64,000 nt of DNA, taken from Vicinamibacterales bacterium (GTDB lineage: Bacteria; Acidobacteriota; Vicinamibacteria; Vicinamibacterales; Fen-181). The notes beneath the pieces are model-generated. The model ran no database searches. It worked only from the letters and a program-made list of their open reading frames with translations, and had not been told where the DNA came from. Within the stretch, counting starts at the first letter, position 1, and each line of letters starts with the position of its first letter. The position numbers and the translations under genes were made by a program. Positions 27,473 through 35,774 of this stretch are shown one piece after another. The DNA lies in the NCBI GenBank assembly GCA_036504215.1, contig DASXVO010000030.1:1-64000 (forward strand), read 5' to 3'.

Positions 27473-27486
27473 TGTTCGGCCTCCCG

Positions 27487-29985
27487 ATGCCGATGGCCTC
27501 ACCACCCGTCCGCACGCCCCCCCCCGCGGTGTCGGACCGGTCCGCGCCGGCGGCGCCAGCGCACCGCCTGCGGGGCTGGTGGGCGATGCTCGCAGTGGCC
27601 GTCGCCACGGTGCCCGTGGCGGGCGTCTTCTCCCTGCACCGCGTCTTTCACGTCCGCGACCTCTGCCTCTTCTTCTGGGGTCGCCACATCTGGTTCCGGC
27701 GCAGTCTGCTGTCTGGCGAATGGCCCCTGTGGGATCCCTACATGGGGGCAGGGCAGTCGGCGGTTGCAGACGCGCTCAACCAGATGTTCCTCCTGCCCGT
27801 GCTGGCTCTGCGGCTGATCGGCAGCGAAATCGTGGGCTTCAATCTGTGGGTGGCGCTGCCGTTTCCGATCGCGGCGCTTGGAGCGTACGTCTTCCTCCGT
27901 TGGCGGTTCTCGGCGCAGGCTTCGGCGCTTGGCGCCATCGCGTTCTCGGTGTGCGGTCCGGTGATCTCGACGGGGAATTTTCCGAACCTGTCGTGGTCCG
28001 TCGCGGCGATGCCGTGGGTCTTCTGGGCAGCGGACCGTGTGCTGGCGGGCGGCGGGATGCGGGCCGTCGCGGGGCTGGCCGTCACCCTGGCCTTCCAGGC
28101 GCTGGCTGGCGAGCCGGTATCACTGACGGCCACGGGCGGCCTGGTCCTGTTGTACGCGCTCTGGGTGGGATCGGGCGAAGGTGATCGATCCATGGCCGTG
28201 CGGTTCCGCGGTCTGGCTGGTGTGACGGCGGGGCTGGCGCTCGGACTGATGGGCGCGGCGATCCAGTTGCTGCCGCTGTCGGCCGCCGTCCGTGACTCGT
28301 GGCGGGTCTACGGGGCCGGCAAGGACTTCTGGGCGCTGCATCCGCTCGCGCTGGCGGAAATGGTCTCGCCGCACCTGTTCGGCGACTACTTCACGAGCTC
28401 GTACTTCGCGGTGCTGCCCTGGATGCCGCCGCTCAACAGTGGTCGCGATCCGTTCTTCTTCTCGATCTACTTCGGCACGGCGTTGATCGCGCTCGCGGTG
28501 TTCGGGGCCGTGGCCGGCTGGCGCCGCTCCTGGTCCGGCTTCTGGGTGACGATGAGCGTCGTCGCGGTGTTTGCGGCGTTCGGGCCCCACACGCCGTTCT
28601 ACCCGTTCGTGCGCGAGCACGTGCCCGTGGTCGCGTCGTTCCGCTTCCCGGTCAAGTATCTCCTCGTCGTGGCGCTCGCGCTGGCGGCGCTTGCCGCGTC
28701 GGGCTGGGACGCCCTGCGCGGGGAGGAGCGCCGGACGGCGGCCCCGCGCCGCTACCGATGTGCGCAGATCAGCGGTGTTGTGGTTGCGGTGATCCTGGCC
28801 GGCGCGGCGTACGTCCTCTCGGGTGCGTGCGTGTACTTCCCGGAGGCCGCCGGTCGTGCCTTCCTGCGCCTGGCCGCGTACGTCGGTGTGTTCGACGCCG
28901 TCGATGGCGCGGACTACCTGCTCAAGACACTGCCGGCAGCCGCGAGTCGTGTGATGCTGTTCTCGCTCGGCGCGGCGCTCTTCCTCGGCGTCGCGTCCAC
29001 CCGTCGCCGCGAAGCCCGCTTCTCGCAGGTGACGCTGTTCGCCCTCATCGGCGTCGAGTTGGTCGCCGCTGCGTGGGGCATCAACCCGACGTTCGACGCC
29101 GTCCACTATCGCCAGCCCGATTGGATCACCGCGACGCGCGGGAACGAGCAGAGCCGCTTCTACTTCGGCGGCAAGGTGGACGGCACCGTGGACATGCGGG
29201 ATCTGGATGCACCCCAGAACTTCGTTCGGCCGTTCGACATGTCGCCGCTCGACGGCCGCGGCGCGCTGTCGGTGCAGACGGTCTTCGTGCCCGCGGCCTG
29301 GCGTGCGCGCGAGATGCTGTCCTACGACCTCGCCGTTCTCTGGCCGCGCCCGTTCGAGTTGGTGGTGTCCCGTTTCCGTCAATCGGACCGCGCGACCCGA
29401 GACCGGTTTCTGTGGCGGTCGGGCGTGCGGTACCGCATCGTGCCCACGCGGATTGGCGGTAGCCGGCCAGCGGTGCCAATCAAGTACTTCAACGACCTGA
29501 GGCTGTTCGACTGGGGGCCCGTGTTCCCTCGCGTCAGCGTCGTACCGACGGCGACCGTCGTGCCGGACGTGCGCGAGCAGGTCGCGCAGTTGTTCAGCCC
29601 GACGTTCGATCCCGCGCACACCGTGGCCCTCACCACGCCCGCACAGGAGCTCTGGGGACGGCCGGGGCCGCCCGTCGAGGCCTCCGCTCGCGTCGTTGGC
29701 GAGTCAGCCAACGAAGTCACGGTCGAAGCTGGTGTGCCTGCGGCTGGCGGGTATCTGCTGATGCTCGATTCGTTCTCGCCCGGCTGGCGGGTCACGGTGG
29801 ATGGTGCATCCGGGACGCTCTACCGCGCGAACGCGCTCTTCCGCTCGGTCCGCCTCGCGCCCGGGCGGCACATCGTCCACTTCCGGTATCTGCCGGAATC
29901 GTTCGTCGTCGGGGCCGCGGTGTCGGCGGTCGCGCTGATCGTTGTGGTTCTGCTGCTACGCGTCGGTCGCCGACGCGTGATGTGA
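27487..29985 (+). CDS. YfhO-family multispanning membrane protein
   Basis: 832 residues from the ATG at 27487; another ATG lies two codons on, and neither has a clear ribosome binding site. About 12 membrane helices fill residues 30-530. The start has WPLWDPYMGAGQS, and the C-terminal soluble domain ends YLLMLDSFSPGWRVTVDG...YRANALFRSVRLAPGRHIVHFRYLP, the hallmark of YfhO proteins. YfhO has been linked to glycosylation of lipoteichoic acid and other surface polymers. Next to pilA and four glycan genes, it may act in glycosylation of a surface polymer or pilin. Confidence 0.82.
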   Translation: MPMASPPVRTPPPAVSDRSAPAAPAHRLRGWWAMLAVAVATVPVAGVFSLHRVFHVRDLCLFFWGRHIWFRRSLLSGEWPLWDPYMGAGQSAVADALNQMFLLPVLALRLIGSEIVGFNLWVALPFPIAALGAYVFLRWRFSAQASALGAIAFSVCGPVISTGNFPNLSWSVAAMPWVFWAADRVLAGGGMRAVAGLAVTLAFQALAGEPVSLTATGGLVLLYALWVGSGEGDRSMAVRFRGLAGVTAGLALGLMGAAIQLLPLSAAVRDSWRVYGAGKDFWALHPLALAEMVSPHLFGDYFTSSYFAVLPWMPPLNSGRDPFFFSIYFGTALIALAVFGAVAGWRRSWSGFWVTMSVVAVFAAFGPHTPFYPFVREHVPVVASFRFPVKYLLVVALALAALAASGWDALRGEERRTAAPRRYRCAQISGVVVAVILAGAAYVLSGACVYFPEAAGRAFLRLAAYVGVFDAVDGADYLLKTLPAAASRVMLFSLGAALFLGVASTRRREARFSQVTLFALIGVELVAAAWGINPTFDAVHYRQPDWITATRGNEQSRFYFGGKVDGTVDMRDLDAPQNFVRPFDMSPLDGRGALSVQTVFVPAAWRAREMLSYDLAVLWPRPFELVVSRFRQSDRATRDRFLWRSGVRYRIVPTRIGGSRPAVPIKYFNDLRLFDWGPVFPRVSVVPTATVVPDVREQVAQLFSPTFDPAHTVALTTPAQELWGRPGPPVEASARVVGESANEVTVEAGVPAAGGYLLMLDSFSPGWRVTVDGASGTLYRANALFRSVRLAPGRHIVHFRYLPESFVVGAAVSAVALIVVVLLLRVGRRRVM

Positions 29986-30030
29986 GAGAGAATACTCGGG
30001 CCCCGACTTGGAACGGACGAGAGGACTGAC

Positions 30031-31815
30031 ATGGGCGGACGCTGGCTATCGGTACCCCTGCTGAGTGCCCTGTGGCCGATCGCGGCGTGCGTAGTCGCGC
30101 TGGCCGCGTTCAACGCCATTGGCGACACGTTCCTGGCTTCCTACGTTCTTGACTTGGGGTCCTTGGGGCTCCCCAACATCAGGCATACCTGCTTCTTGTT
30201 CTATTGGACCCTCCTCGGTTCGCTCGCGGCATTCTTTCTGATCGTGGGCCTGAAGCGGCTCCTCGCCCTGGCGCCCGCTGGCGCCGCAGCGACCGGCGAT
30301 GAGCGGGCCGCGAGCCGGTGGACCTGGATCGGGATCACCATGGCGGCTGCGTTTGCGATCGCGTGGGCTGTCCGGACATTCGTGCTTCGCGGCGCCGCCC
30401 TGACCGACGACGAGAGTGCATACCGGTTCACGGCGCAACTCCTGGCAACGGGACGGCTGTGGACCCCGTCGCACCCGTTGAAGGCCTTCTTCGACCGCGC
30501 GTTCATGATCAACGACGGCAAGTTCTACGGTCAGTACTTCGTCGGTTGGTCGGCGCTGATGGTCCCCGGGGTGTACGTGGGTGCGACGGGCTACATGAAC
30601 GCCGTGTACTCGGCGTTGACCGTGCCCGCGCTGTACTCGGTCGTGCGACGCCTGGCCGGGTCGGCTGCCGGCCGCGTGGCCACGCTCCTGTATCTCGCCT
30701 CCCCGATGCTCATGGTCGGCGCCGCCACGGAAATGGCGCACCAGTCGTGCATGATGGCCCTGGCGTGGTCGATCTACTTCCTGCTGCGCGCACAGGAAGA
30801 GCCCGCTGCCTGGTGGACGCACGCGGGCGTCGCCTTCTTCTTCAGCCTCGCATTCATGGTGCGCCCCATCTCGGCGCTCGGCGTCGGACTGCCGGTCGTC
30901 ATCTGGTGGCTCGTCGCGCTCACGCGATGGCCCGCCAACACGCGGCGCGTGGCGCTCCTGTCCTTCGCCGCCCCGACACTGGTCATGGCCGCGCTGTTCC
31001 TCGGCGTCAACGTGGCGCAGAACGGCTCACCCTTCGTGGCCTCCTACGCGCGGTTGCAGGACTACATGCGAGAAGTCAACTATCGAAATGTCGGCTGGTC
31101 GCCTCAGAGTCCGCCGCTCGCGCTGCGAGACTACATCCTCCCGAACCGTGAGGTCGGGCGGGCACTGGCGGCGACGACGGTCGCGCTGGTGCGGCTGGTG
31201 TTCGACCTGTTCGGGTCGCCCCTGTGCGTGGTGCTCGTTGGCCTCGCATGGGCGGTGCGATCGGCACGGCTGGCGTGGCTGTCCGCGCTGAGCTACGTCC
31301 TCGTCCACTTCTTCCTCAGCGAAGCCGGTATCGACAGCTACGGGCCGGTCCACTTCTACGAGATGTCGCTGCCGCTGCTGCTGCTCTGCGGGATCGGGTT
31401 CGCGCGGCTGGTCGTGCTCGTGGGCGAGTGGCGCCCGGCCGCCCCGGCGTCGTGGCCGCTGGCCATCGTGGCCTCGCTGGTGCTCGTGTCGCTCGTCGGG
31501 TTCGCTCCCGTCCGGCTGGACGCGCTGAAGCGGATCGCGTCCAATGTCAACGCACCGGCCGACGCCGTCCGCGAGGCGAGGATCTCGAACGCGGTCATCT
31601 TCACGACCGGCTTCTTCGCGCCCCAGGAATGCATCACGCCGACGCGACACTTCGTCCTCTTCCGCCCGAACAACGATCCGGACCTGAAGAACGACGTGCT
31701 CTGGGTGAACCACCTCGGGTGGGAGCAGGATCACCAGCTGATGCGGTATTTCCCCGACCGGGTGGGATACCTTCTGACGTGGAGCGGATGCCGGGCTCAG
31801 CTGATGAAACTGTAA
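30031..31815 (+). CDS. ArnT/PMT-like membrane glycosyltransferase
   Basis: 594 residues with about 11 membrane helices. The first periplasmic loop has the acidic motif TDDESAYRFTAQLLATGRLWTP, typical of the GT-C fold (GT39/GT83 families), where the Asp/Glu pair takes part in catalysis with polyprenyl-phosphate sugars. A soluble C-terminal part follows the last helix. The substrate is unknown. It starts with ATG 45 bases after the YfhO-like gene. Transfer of sugar to pilin or lipid in the periplasm is possible. Confidence 0.75.
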   Translation: MGGRWLSVPLLSALWPIAACVVALAAFNAIGDTFLASYVLDLGSLGLPNIRHTCFLFYWTLLGSLAAFFLIVGLKRLLALAPAGAAATGDERAASRWTWIGITMAAAFAIAWAVRTFVLRGAALTDDESAYRFTAQLLATGRLWTPSHPLKAFFDRAFMINDGKFYGQYFVGWSALMVPGVYVGATGYMNAVYSALTVPALYSVVRRLAGSAAGRVATLLYLASPMLMVGAATEMAHQSCMMALAWSIYFLLRAQEEPAAWWTHAGVAFFFSLAFMVRPISALGVGLPVVIWWLVALTRWPANTRRVALLSFAAPTLVMAALFLGVNVAQNGSPFVASYARLQDYMREVNYRNVGWSPQSPPLALRDYILPNREVGRALAATTVALVRLVFDLFGSPLCVVLVGLAWAVRSARLAWLSALSYVLVHFFLSEAGIDSYGPVHFYEMSLPLLLLCGIGFARLVVLVGEWRPAAPASWPLAIVASLVLVSLVGFAPVRLDALKRIASNVNAPADAVREARISNAVIFTTGFFAPQECITPTRHFVLFRPNNDPDLKNDVLWVNHLGWEQDHQLMRYFPDRVGYLLTWSGCRAQLMKL

Positions 31816-31880
31816 CGCGGCCGGTGGACTGGCCTGTGGGCTCTCCGCTGGCTGGAGTCGAGTGGGGGACGAAGTCGACG

Positions 31881-33002
31881 ATGCGTATCGCCCTGGTCAC
31901 GAGTTACATGCCGCCCCATTTGGGCGGCATCGAGACAATCGCGCAGCACCTGTTCGACGGCTACACTGCACGCGGGCACCAGGTCCGGTGGTTGACGAGC
32001 CGCGTGCCGCGCGGCCTGCCGGAGCGCGAGGGCACGATCGTTCGCACAGCCTGTCTCAACTTCGCCGAGGACTGGTTCGGGATCCCGGTGCCCATCTGGG
32101 GACCGGGAGCCATCCGGGAGTTGCGGGCGCTCGTCGAGTGGGCCGACGGCGTTCACGTGCTCGAGTGCCTGTACGTGACCAGCGCGCTCGCGGTGGCCGC
32201 CTCGCGGGCGAGGCGCCGGCCGGTCCTGCTCTCGCAGAACATCGGGTTCATTCCGTACAAGCGCGCGTGGGTTCGCGCGCTCGAACAGATCGCCTACCAG
32301 ACGATTGGCCGTGCGGTCCTGCGCGGGGCGTCGCACGTGGTGCTCGCGACGCCAACGGCGGAGGCGTGGGTGCGAGGGATGTTCGGCGGGCAGGCGCCTC
32401 GGTGGACGTCGAGTTTTCCAATCGGGATCGACACCGAAGACCTGCGACCGCCGACGGCGTCGGCGCGCGCGGCCGCGCGCGCCGCGCTCGGCGTGGCTGG
32501 CGACAGGCCTGTCGCGTTGTTCGCGGGCCGGCTGGTGGAGAAGAAGTCCGTGCCGCTCGTGATAGCAGCTGCATCACTGGCGACCGAGTTCGATGTCCTT
32601 GTCGCCGGCGACGGCCCGCTGCGCGGCCTGCTTCGTCACGTCAGCCCGAATCTGAGGTGGCTCGGATCCGTGGACGCTCGCGCCATGCGTGACTTGTATG
32701 CGGCCGCCGACCTGGTGCTGCTGCCTTCTCGTGGCGAAGGCCTGCCCCTGGTCGTCCAGGAGGCCATGAGCTGCGCGCTTCCGTGCGTGGTTTCAGACGA
32801 CGAGGTGTACGTCGAACCGCTCCGGATCGCTGGCGCGTGCGTCACGTCCGCCCGCACGCCGACCGCACTTCACGCCGCGATGCGGCACGCGCTCGACTGT
32901 CGTGCGACGCTCGGTGCCGCTGCACGTGTGTTCGCCGAGGCGAACTGGACCCGAGACGTGATGATCGCACGCTGTGAGGCCCTCTTCGAGACACTCGGCT
33001 GA
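31881..33002 (+). CDS. Glycosyltransferase family 4 protein
   Basis: 373 residues. The GT-B N-terminal domain opens MRIALVTSYMPPHLGGIETIAQHLFDGY. The C-terminal domain has VALFAGRLVEKKSVPLVIAA and the nucleotide-sugar site LPSRGEGLPLVVQEAMSCALPCVVSD, with the E-x7-E glutamates. It would use a nucleotide sugar in the cytoplasm. The longer open frame upstream is a shadow of the preceding gene; the ATG at 31881 is the sensible start. It is the last plus-strand gene of the glycan module. Confidence 0.88.
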   Translation: MRIALVTSYMPPHLGGIETIAQHLFDGYTARGHQVRWLTSRVPRGLPEREGTIVRTACLNFAEDWFGIPVPIWGPGAIRELRALVEWADGVHVLECLYVTSALAVAASRARRRPVLLSQNIGFIPYKRAWVRALEQIAYQTIGRAVLRGASHVVLATPTAEAWVRGMFGGQAPRWTSSFPIGIDTEDLRPPTASARAAARAALGVAGDRPVALFAGRLVEKKSVPLVIAAASLATEFDVLVAGDGPLRGLLRHVSPNLRWLGSVDARAMRDLYAAADLVLLPSRGEGLPLVVQEAMSCALPCVVSDDEVYVEPLRIAGACVTSARTPTALHAAMRHALDCRATLGAAARVFAEANWTRDVMIARCEALFETLG

Positions 33003-33027
33003 CAGGCGATCGGCAGCCAGCCCTCGT

Positions 33028-33768
33028 TCAGTTCTTCCTGGCCACCACGATGTGATTGACCGCAAACGCGCCTGCGCCCGCGCCGCGCCCGACCCAGCCG
33101 TCGAGCACGGCGAAGGCGAGGTTGTGCAGGGCCAGCGGCCACCGGAGCACGTTCGCCAGCCACGAGCGTGGCTCGTTCTCCGCAGGCAGGCTGTCGCGAC
33201 CGAGGGTCTTGGCCCCGACGAACATCAGGATCGAAAGCCCGAGCAGCGCGCCGAATCCGCCCTGCGGCCGCACGTCCACGACCTCGAGGCCGGAGCGAGC
33301 GCAGAGGGCCGTCAGCCCGTATCGTGTGAATCTGAAGTAGTCGTGGGGGGCCTCGTGGAGATTCCACGCCTGCGGCGCCGTGAGCACGAGATGGCCACCG
33401 GTCGCGAGTACCCGCGCCATCTCGGCCACGCACTCCTCAGGATTTGGGAGGTGCTCGAGCACCTGTGTGCACAGCACGAGCGTAGCGGTGGCGTCCGCGA
33501 CCGGGAGGGCGTCGGCGCGCGCCCAGCAATCGGGGCGACTCCCGAGGGTCGGGGTCAGGTCGAGCCCGACATAGCGGCCGTCAGGAGGGACGAACGCCTC
33601 GTACGGGCGTCCGCCGCAGCCGACGTCGACGACAACCCCGTGACCGTGCGCCGCGAGCTCGCGGGCGACGTCGGCATTGAGGTGGCGCTCGATGAGCCAG
33701 GCCGGATCGAGCGGCGTGGACCGCCCGTGCGCGAGGCGACGGCGACCCTGCTGCGCTGGAGGCCTCAC
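33028..33768 (-). CDS. Class I SAM-dependent methyltransferase
   Basis: 246 residues. SAM-binding motif I is VVVDVGCGGRPYEAF (about residue 46), followed by GRYVGLDLTP, LCTQVLEHLPNPEECVAEMARVLATGGHLVLTAP and HEAPHDYFRFTRYGL, typical of the Methyltransf_11 group found in polysaccharide clusters. It starts with a GTG overlapping the GT2 stop (GTGA), so the two are translationally coupled. The substrate is unknown; a sugar or lipid-linked intermediate is likely. Confidence 0.85.
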   Translation of the reverse strand: MRPPAQQGRRRLAHGRSTPLDPAWLIERHLNADVARELAAHGHGVVVDVGCGGRPYEAFVPPDGRYVGLDLTPTLGSRPDCWARADALPVADATATLVLCTQVLEHLPNPEECVAEMARVLATGGHLVLTAPQAWNLHEAPHDYFRFTRYGLTALCARSGLEVVDVRPQGGFGALLGLSILMFVGAKTLGRDSLPAENEPRSWLANVLRWPLALHNLAFAVLDGWVGRGAGAGAFAVNHIVVARKN

Positions 33769-34739
33769 GACGAACGATCCCTGCCGTCGTTGGCGAGGCC
33801 GCCGGACGGTTCGGTCGCCGACTGAATGCGGTCGAGCCGGCAGTCGAGCTCGCGGAACCGTCGGCTGAGTGCACCCAGCACGATACCGGTCAGTGCGAAG
33901 GTGAAGCCGACGATTTCGAGGCCCGTCGCGAGCACCGCGGTGGGAATGCGAACGGTGCCGCGTTCGACGAATTCGATCGTTACGGCGATGCCCGGCGCAA
34001 GCCCCGTCAGCATCGACAGCACCCCGAGCGTGCCGAAAAACGTCAGCGGCCGGTAGTCCCTGAAGAGCGTCAAGATCGCGTTCAGGATGCGGAAGCCGTC
34101 TCGCCAGATCCGGATCTTCGATCTGCTTCCCTCCGGCCTCGACGCCAGCCGAATCGGGACCTCGACTGTGCGGAACCCTCTCTCCAAGGCGAGGATGCTC
34201 AGTTCGGTCTCCACCTCGAATCCGACGGAGAGCACCGGCACCTGCCGTACGAACTCACGCGTCATGACGCGGTAGCCCGACAGCAGGTCGGTGATATGGG
34301 CGGCGAACACCGTATTGACCACCCTCAGGAGGAGGCGGTTTCCGAACCGATTGACCGTCCGAAATTCGCTGCGGGAGTCGGCGTCGAGCCGCGCGCCGAC
34401 CACGACGTCCGCCCGATCGTCGAGCACGGGGGCGATCACGTCACGGACGCGCTCGGCCGGATAGGTTGCATCGCCGTCCACCAGCACGTAGATGTCGGCG
34501 TCGATCTCGCGGAACGCCCGCCGAACGGCGTTGCCCTTGCCGCGGCGGCTCTCACGGAGCACGGTGGCGCCGTGCCGGTCCGCAACCGCCGCCGTTCCAT
34601 CGTCCGACCCGTTGTCGATGACGAACACCTCCGCGTCGGGCAGCGCCAGCCGGAAGGCGTCGATGACGCCGCCAACGGTCGACTCCTCATTGAGGCAGGG
34701 AACGATCACGACCACGCGCGGGTTGGGACGGATGCCCAT
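33765..34739 (-). CDS. Glycosyltransferase family 2 (polyprenyl-phosphate sugar synthase-like)
   Basis: 324 residues. The GT-A domain has VVVIVPCLNEESTVGGVI, DNGSDDGT, RGKGNAVRRAF, YVLVDGDATYP (DxD-type) and DLLSGYRVMTR, the dolichyl/undecaprenyl-phosphate mannose synthase signature. Two C-terminal membrane helices follow near 240-295. Such enzymes make polyprenyl-phosphate sugars, the donors of GT-C transferases like the one at 30031. That pairing makes functional sense here. Confidence 0.88.
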   Translation of the reverse strand: MGIRPNPRVVVIVPCLNEESTVGGVIDAFRLALPDAEVFVIDNGSDDGTAAVADRHGATVLRESRRGKGNAVRRAFREIDADIYVLVDGDATYPAERVRDVIAPVLDDRADVVVGARLDADSRSEFRTVNRFGNRLLLRVVNTVFAAHITDLLSGYRVMTREFVRQVPVLSVGFEVETELSILALERGFRTVEVPIRLASRPEGSRSKIRIWRDGFRILNAILTLFRDYRPLTFFGTLGVLSMLTGLAPGIAVTIEFVERGTVRIPTAVLATGLEIVGFTFALTGIVLGALSRRFRELDCRLDRIQSATEPSGGLANDGRDRSS

Positions 34740-34938
34740 GCGCGGGTAGTATAACCGACGAATTCCGCCCGCCGGCTCACCGATCGCCTGCCGCCCGGTT
34801 GACGGCGCGCTGATTGCGGGGGGTGGTGCTCGGGGCTGTCGTGCGGCGTCGGTAGAACCGAGAAACTACACGACGGATTTCTGACGCGGCTTCGGCCGGC
34901 CTGGCTCCGGTCGAGAGGGCACCGTCGCGGGTTTCCTG

Positions 34939-34957
34939 GCTGACACAATTTGTCAGC
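34939..34957. promoter_or_regulatory. Distal GACA/TGTC inverted repeat upstream of pilin 3
   Basis: GCTGACACAATTTGTCAGC has perfect 7-bp arms, centred 139 bp upstream of the candidate -24 element. It may be a second PilR-type site. The rest of the spacer from 34740 to 34938 shows nothing recognisable. Confidence 0.45.
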
Positions 34958-34975
34958 TTGCACGGGCCGGTCGCC

Positions 34976-34988
34976 GACACATATTGTC
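34976..34988. promoter_or_regulatory. Proximal GACA/TGTC inverted repeat upstream of pilin 3
   Basis: GACACATATTGTC is centred 105 bp upstream of the candidate -24 GG, the same spacing as at both pilA genes. Confidence 0.5.
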
Positions 34989-35085
34989 AAGCAGGCGATG
35001 TCTCAGATAGTTCGAGCGCGGGGCAAACGGCGGAACTTGTTGGTATGAAGCGACTTGGAGTGTCACTGCGGACAGGATGCCGCCG

Positions 35086-35101
35086 CGGCGCCAGTTTTGC
35101 T
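35086..35101 (+). promoter_or_regulatory. Candidate sigma-54 promoter of pilin 3
   Basis: CGGCGCCAGTTTTGCT keeps GG-N10-GC spacing and a good TTTTGCT at -12; the -24 side is weaker (CGGCG). The start would be near 35112, giving a ~45-nt leader without the conserved block. Confidence 0.5.
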
Positions 35102-35155
35102 ACGGAGTTCCACCGAACACCGTGCGTCACCGGACGCCGCGCTCTTGGATATGGC

Positions 35156-35692
35156 ATGATGAACAGCACCCGACGCCCCGACGGCTTCACGCTGATCGAA
35201 TTGATGATGGTGGTGTCGATCATCGCGTTGCTGGCCGCTATCGCCTTTCCCAAGCTGGGGCAGGCGCGGCTGGCCGGCAATGAGTCCTCGACCATCGGGT
35301 CGATCCGCACCATCAACAGCGGCCAGCAAGTGTTCTGGAGTAGCTGCGGGTACGGGATGTACTCGCCCTCGCTCGAGAATCTCGCCGCACCGGTGGCAGG
35401 CGCGCCAGGATATGTGAGCATGGACCTCGGCGGTCCGCCGCCGGTGGTGAAGAGCGGGTACGAACTCGAAATGTCGAGCGATTTCCCGCCCGGGACGGCG
35501 TTCAGCTGCAACGGGGGCGGCGTCGTGATCAGCTATCACGTAACCGCCGACCCGCGCCCGGGCCAGGGCGTTCGGTTCTTCGCGTCGAATACGACAGGTG
35601 CGATCTATCAGTCCACCGAGACGATGTACAGCGTGACGCCCGACGCGGCGCCGCCGGCCGCGCCGGCGATCCCGCTGTCTTCGGCGCGTTGA
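35156..35692 (+). CDS. Type IV pilin (third, divergent copy)
   Basis: 178 residues from the first of two adjacent ATG codons. The leader MMNSTRRPDG is cut before FTLIELMMVVSIIALLAAIAFPKL, with Glu5 present. The layout matches the pilA products: SIRTINSGQQVFWSSCGYG, a two-cysteine pattern (SSC ... FSCNGGG) and the C-terminal ASNTTGAIYQS, ending in a Pro/Ala-rich tail. It is clearly homologous but diverged, so it is perhaps an alternative or minor pilin. It has its own candidate sigma-54 promoter and PilR-like sites and is isolated from the pilA pair by the glycan module. Confidence 0.88.
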   Translation: MMNSTRRPDGFTLIELMMVVSIIALLAAIAFPKLGQARLAGNESSTIGSIRTINSGQQVFWSSCGYGMYSPSLENLAAPVAGAPGYVSMDLGGPPPVVKSGYELEMSSDFPPGTAFSCNGGGVVISYHVTADPRPGQGVRFFASNTTGAIYQSTETMYSVTPDAAPPAAPAIPLSSAR

Positions 35693-35749
35693 TTTCCCTC
35701 GCGCCCGCCTTCGCGCGCTCCTTCCCGCCGGGAACGGCCGTTTCGCCCG

Positions 35750-35755
35750 TATAAT
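35750..35755 (+). promoter_or_regulatory. -10 element before the VKOR-DsbA gene
   Basis: A perfect TATAAT lies 20 bases before the ATG. No good -35 hexamer is seen at 17 bp (GCCGGG). Confidence 0.4.
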
Positions 35756-35774
35756 AGGCTTCGGAGCGAAACCG

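Noticed and set aside
35056-35070. Sigma-54 site TTGGAGTGTCACTGC before pilin 3
   Set aside because: The GG-GC spacing is nine, not ten. The site at 35086-35101 has correct spacing and the same distance to a palindrome as at both pilA genes.
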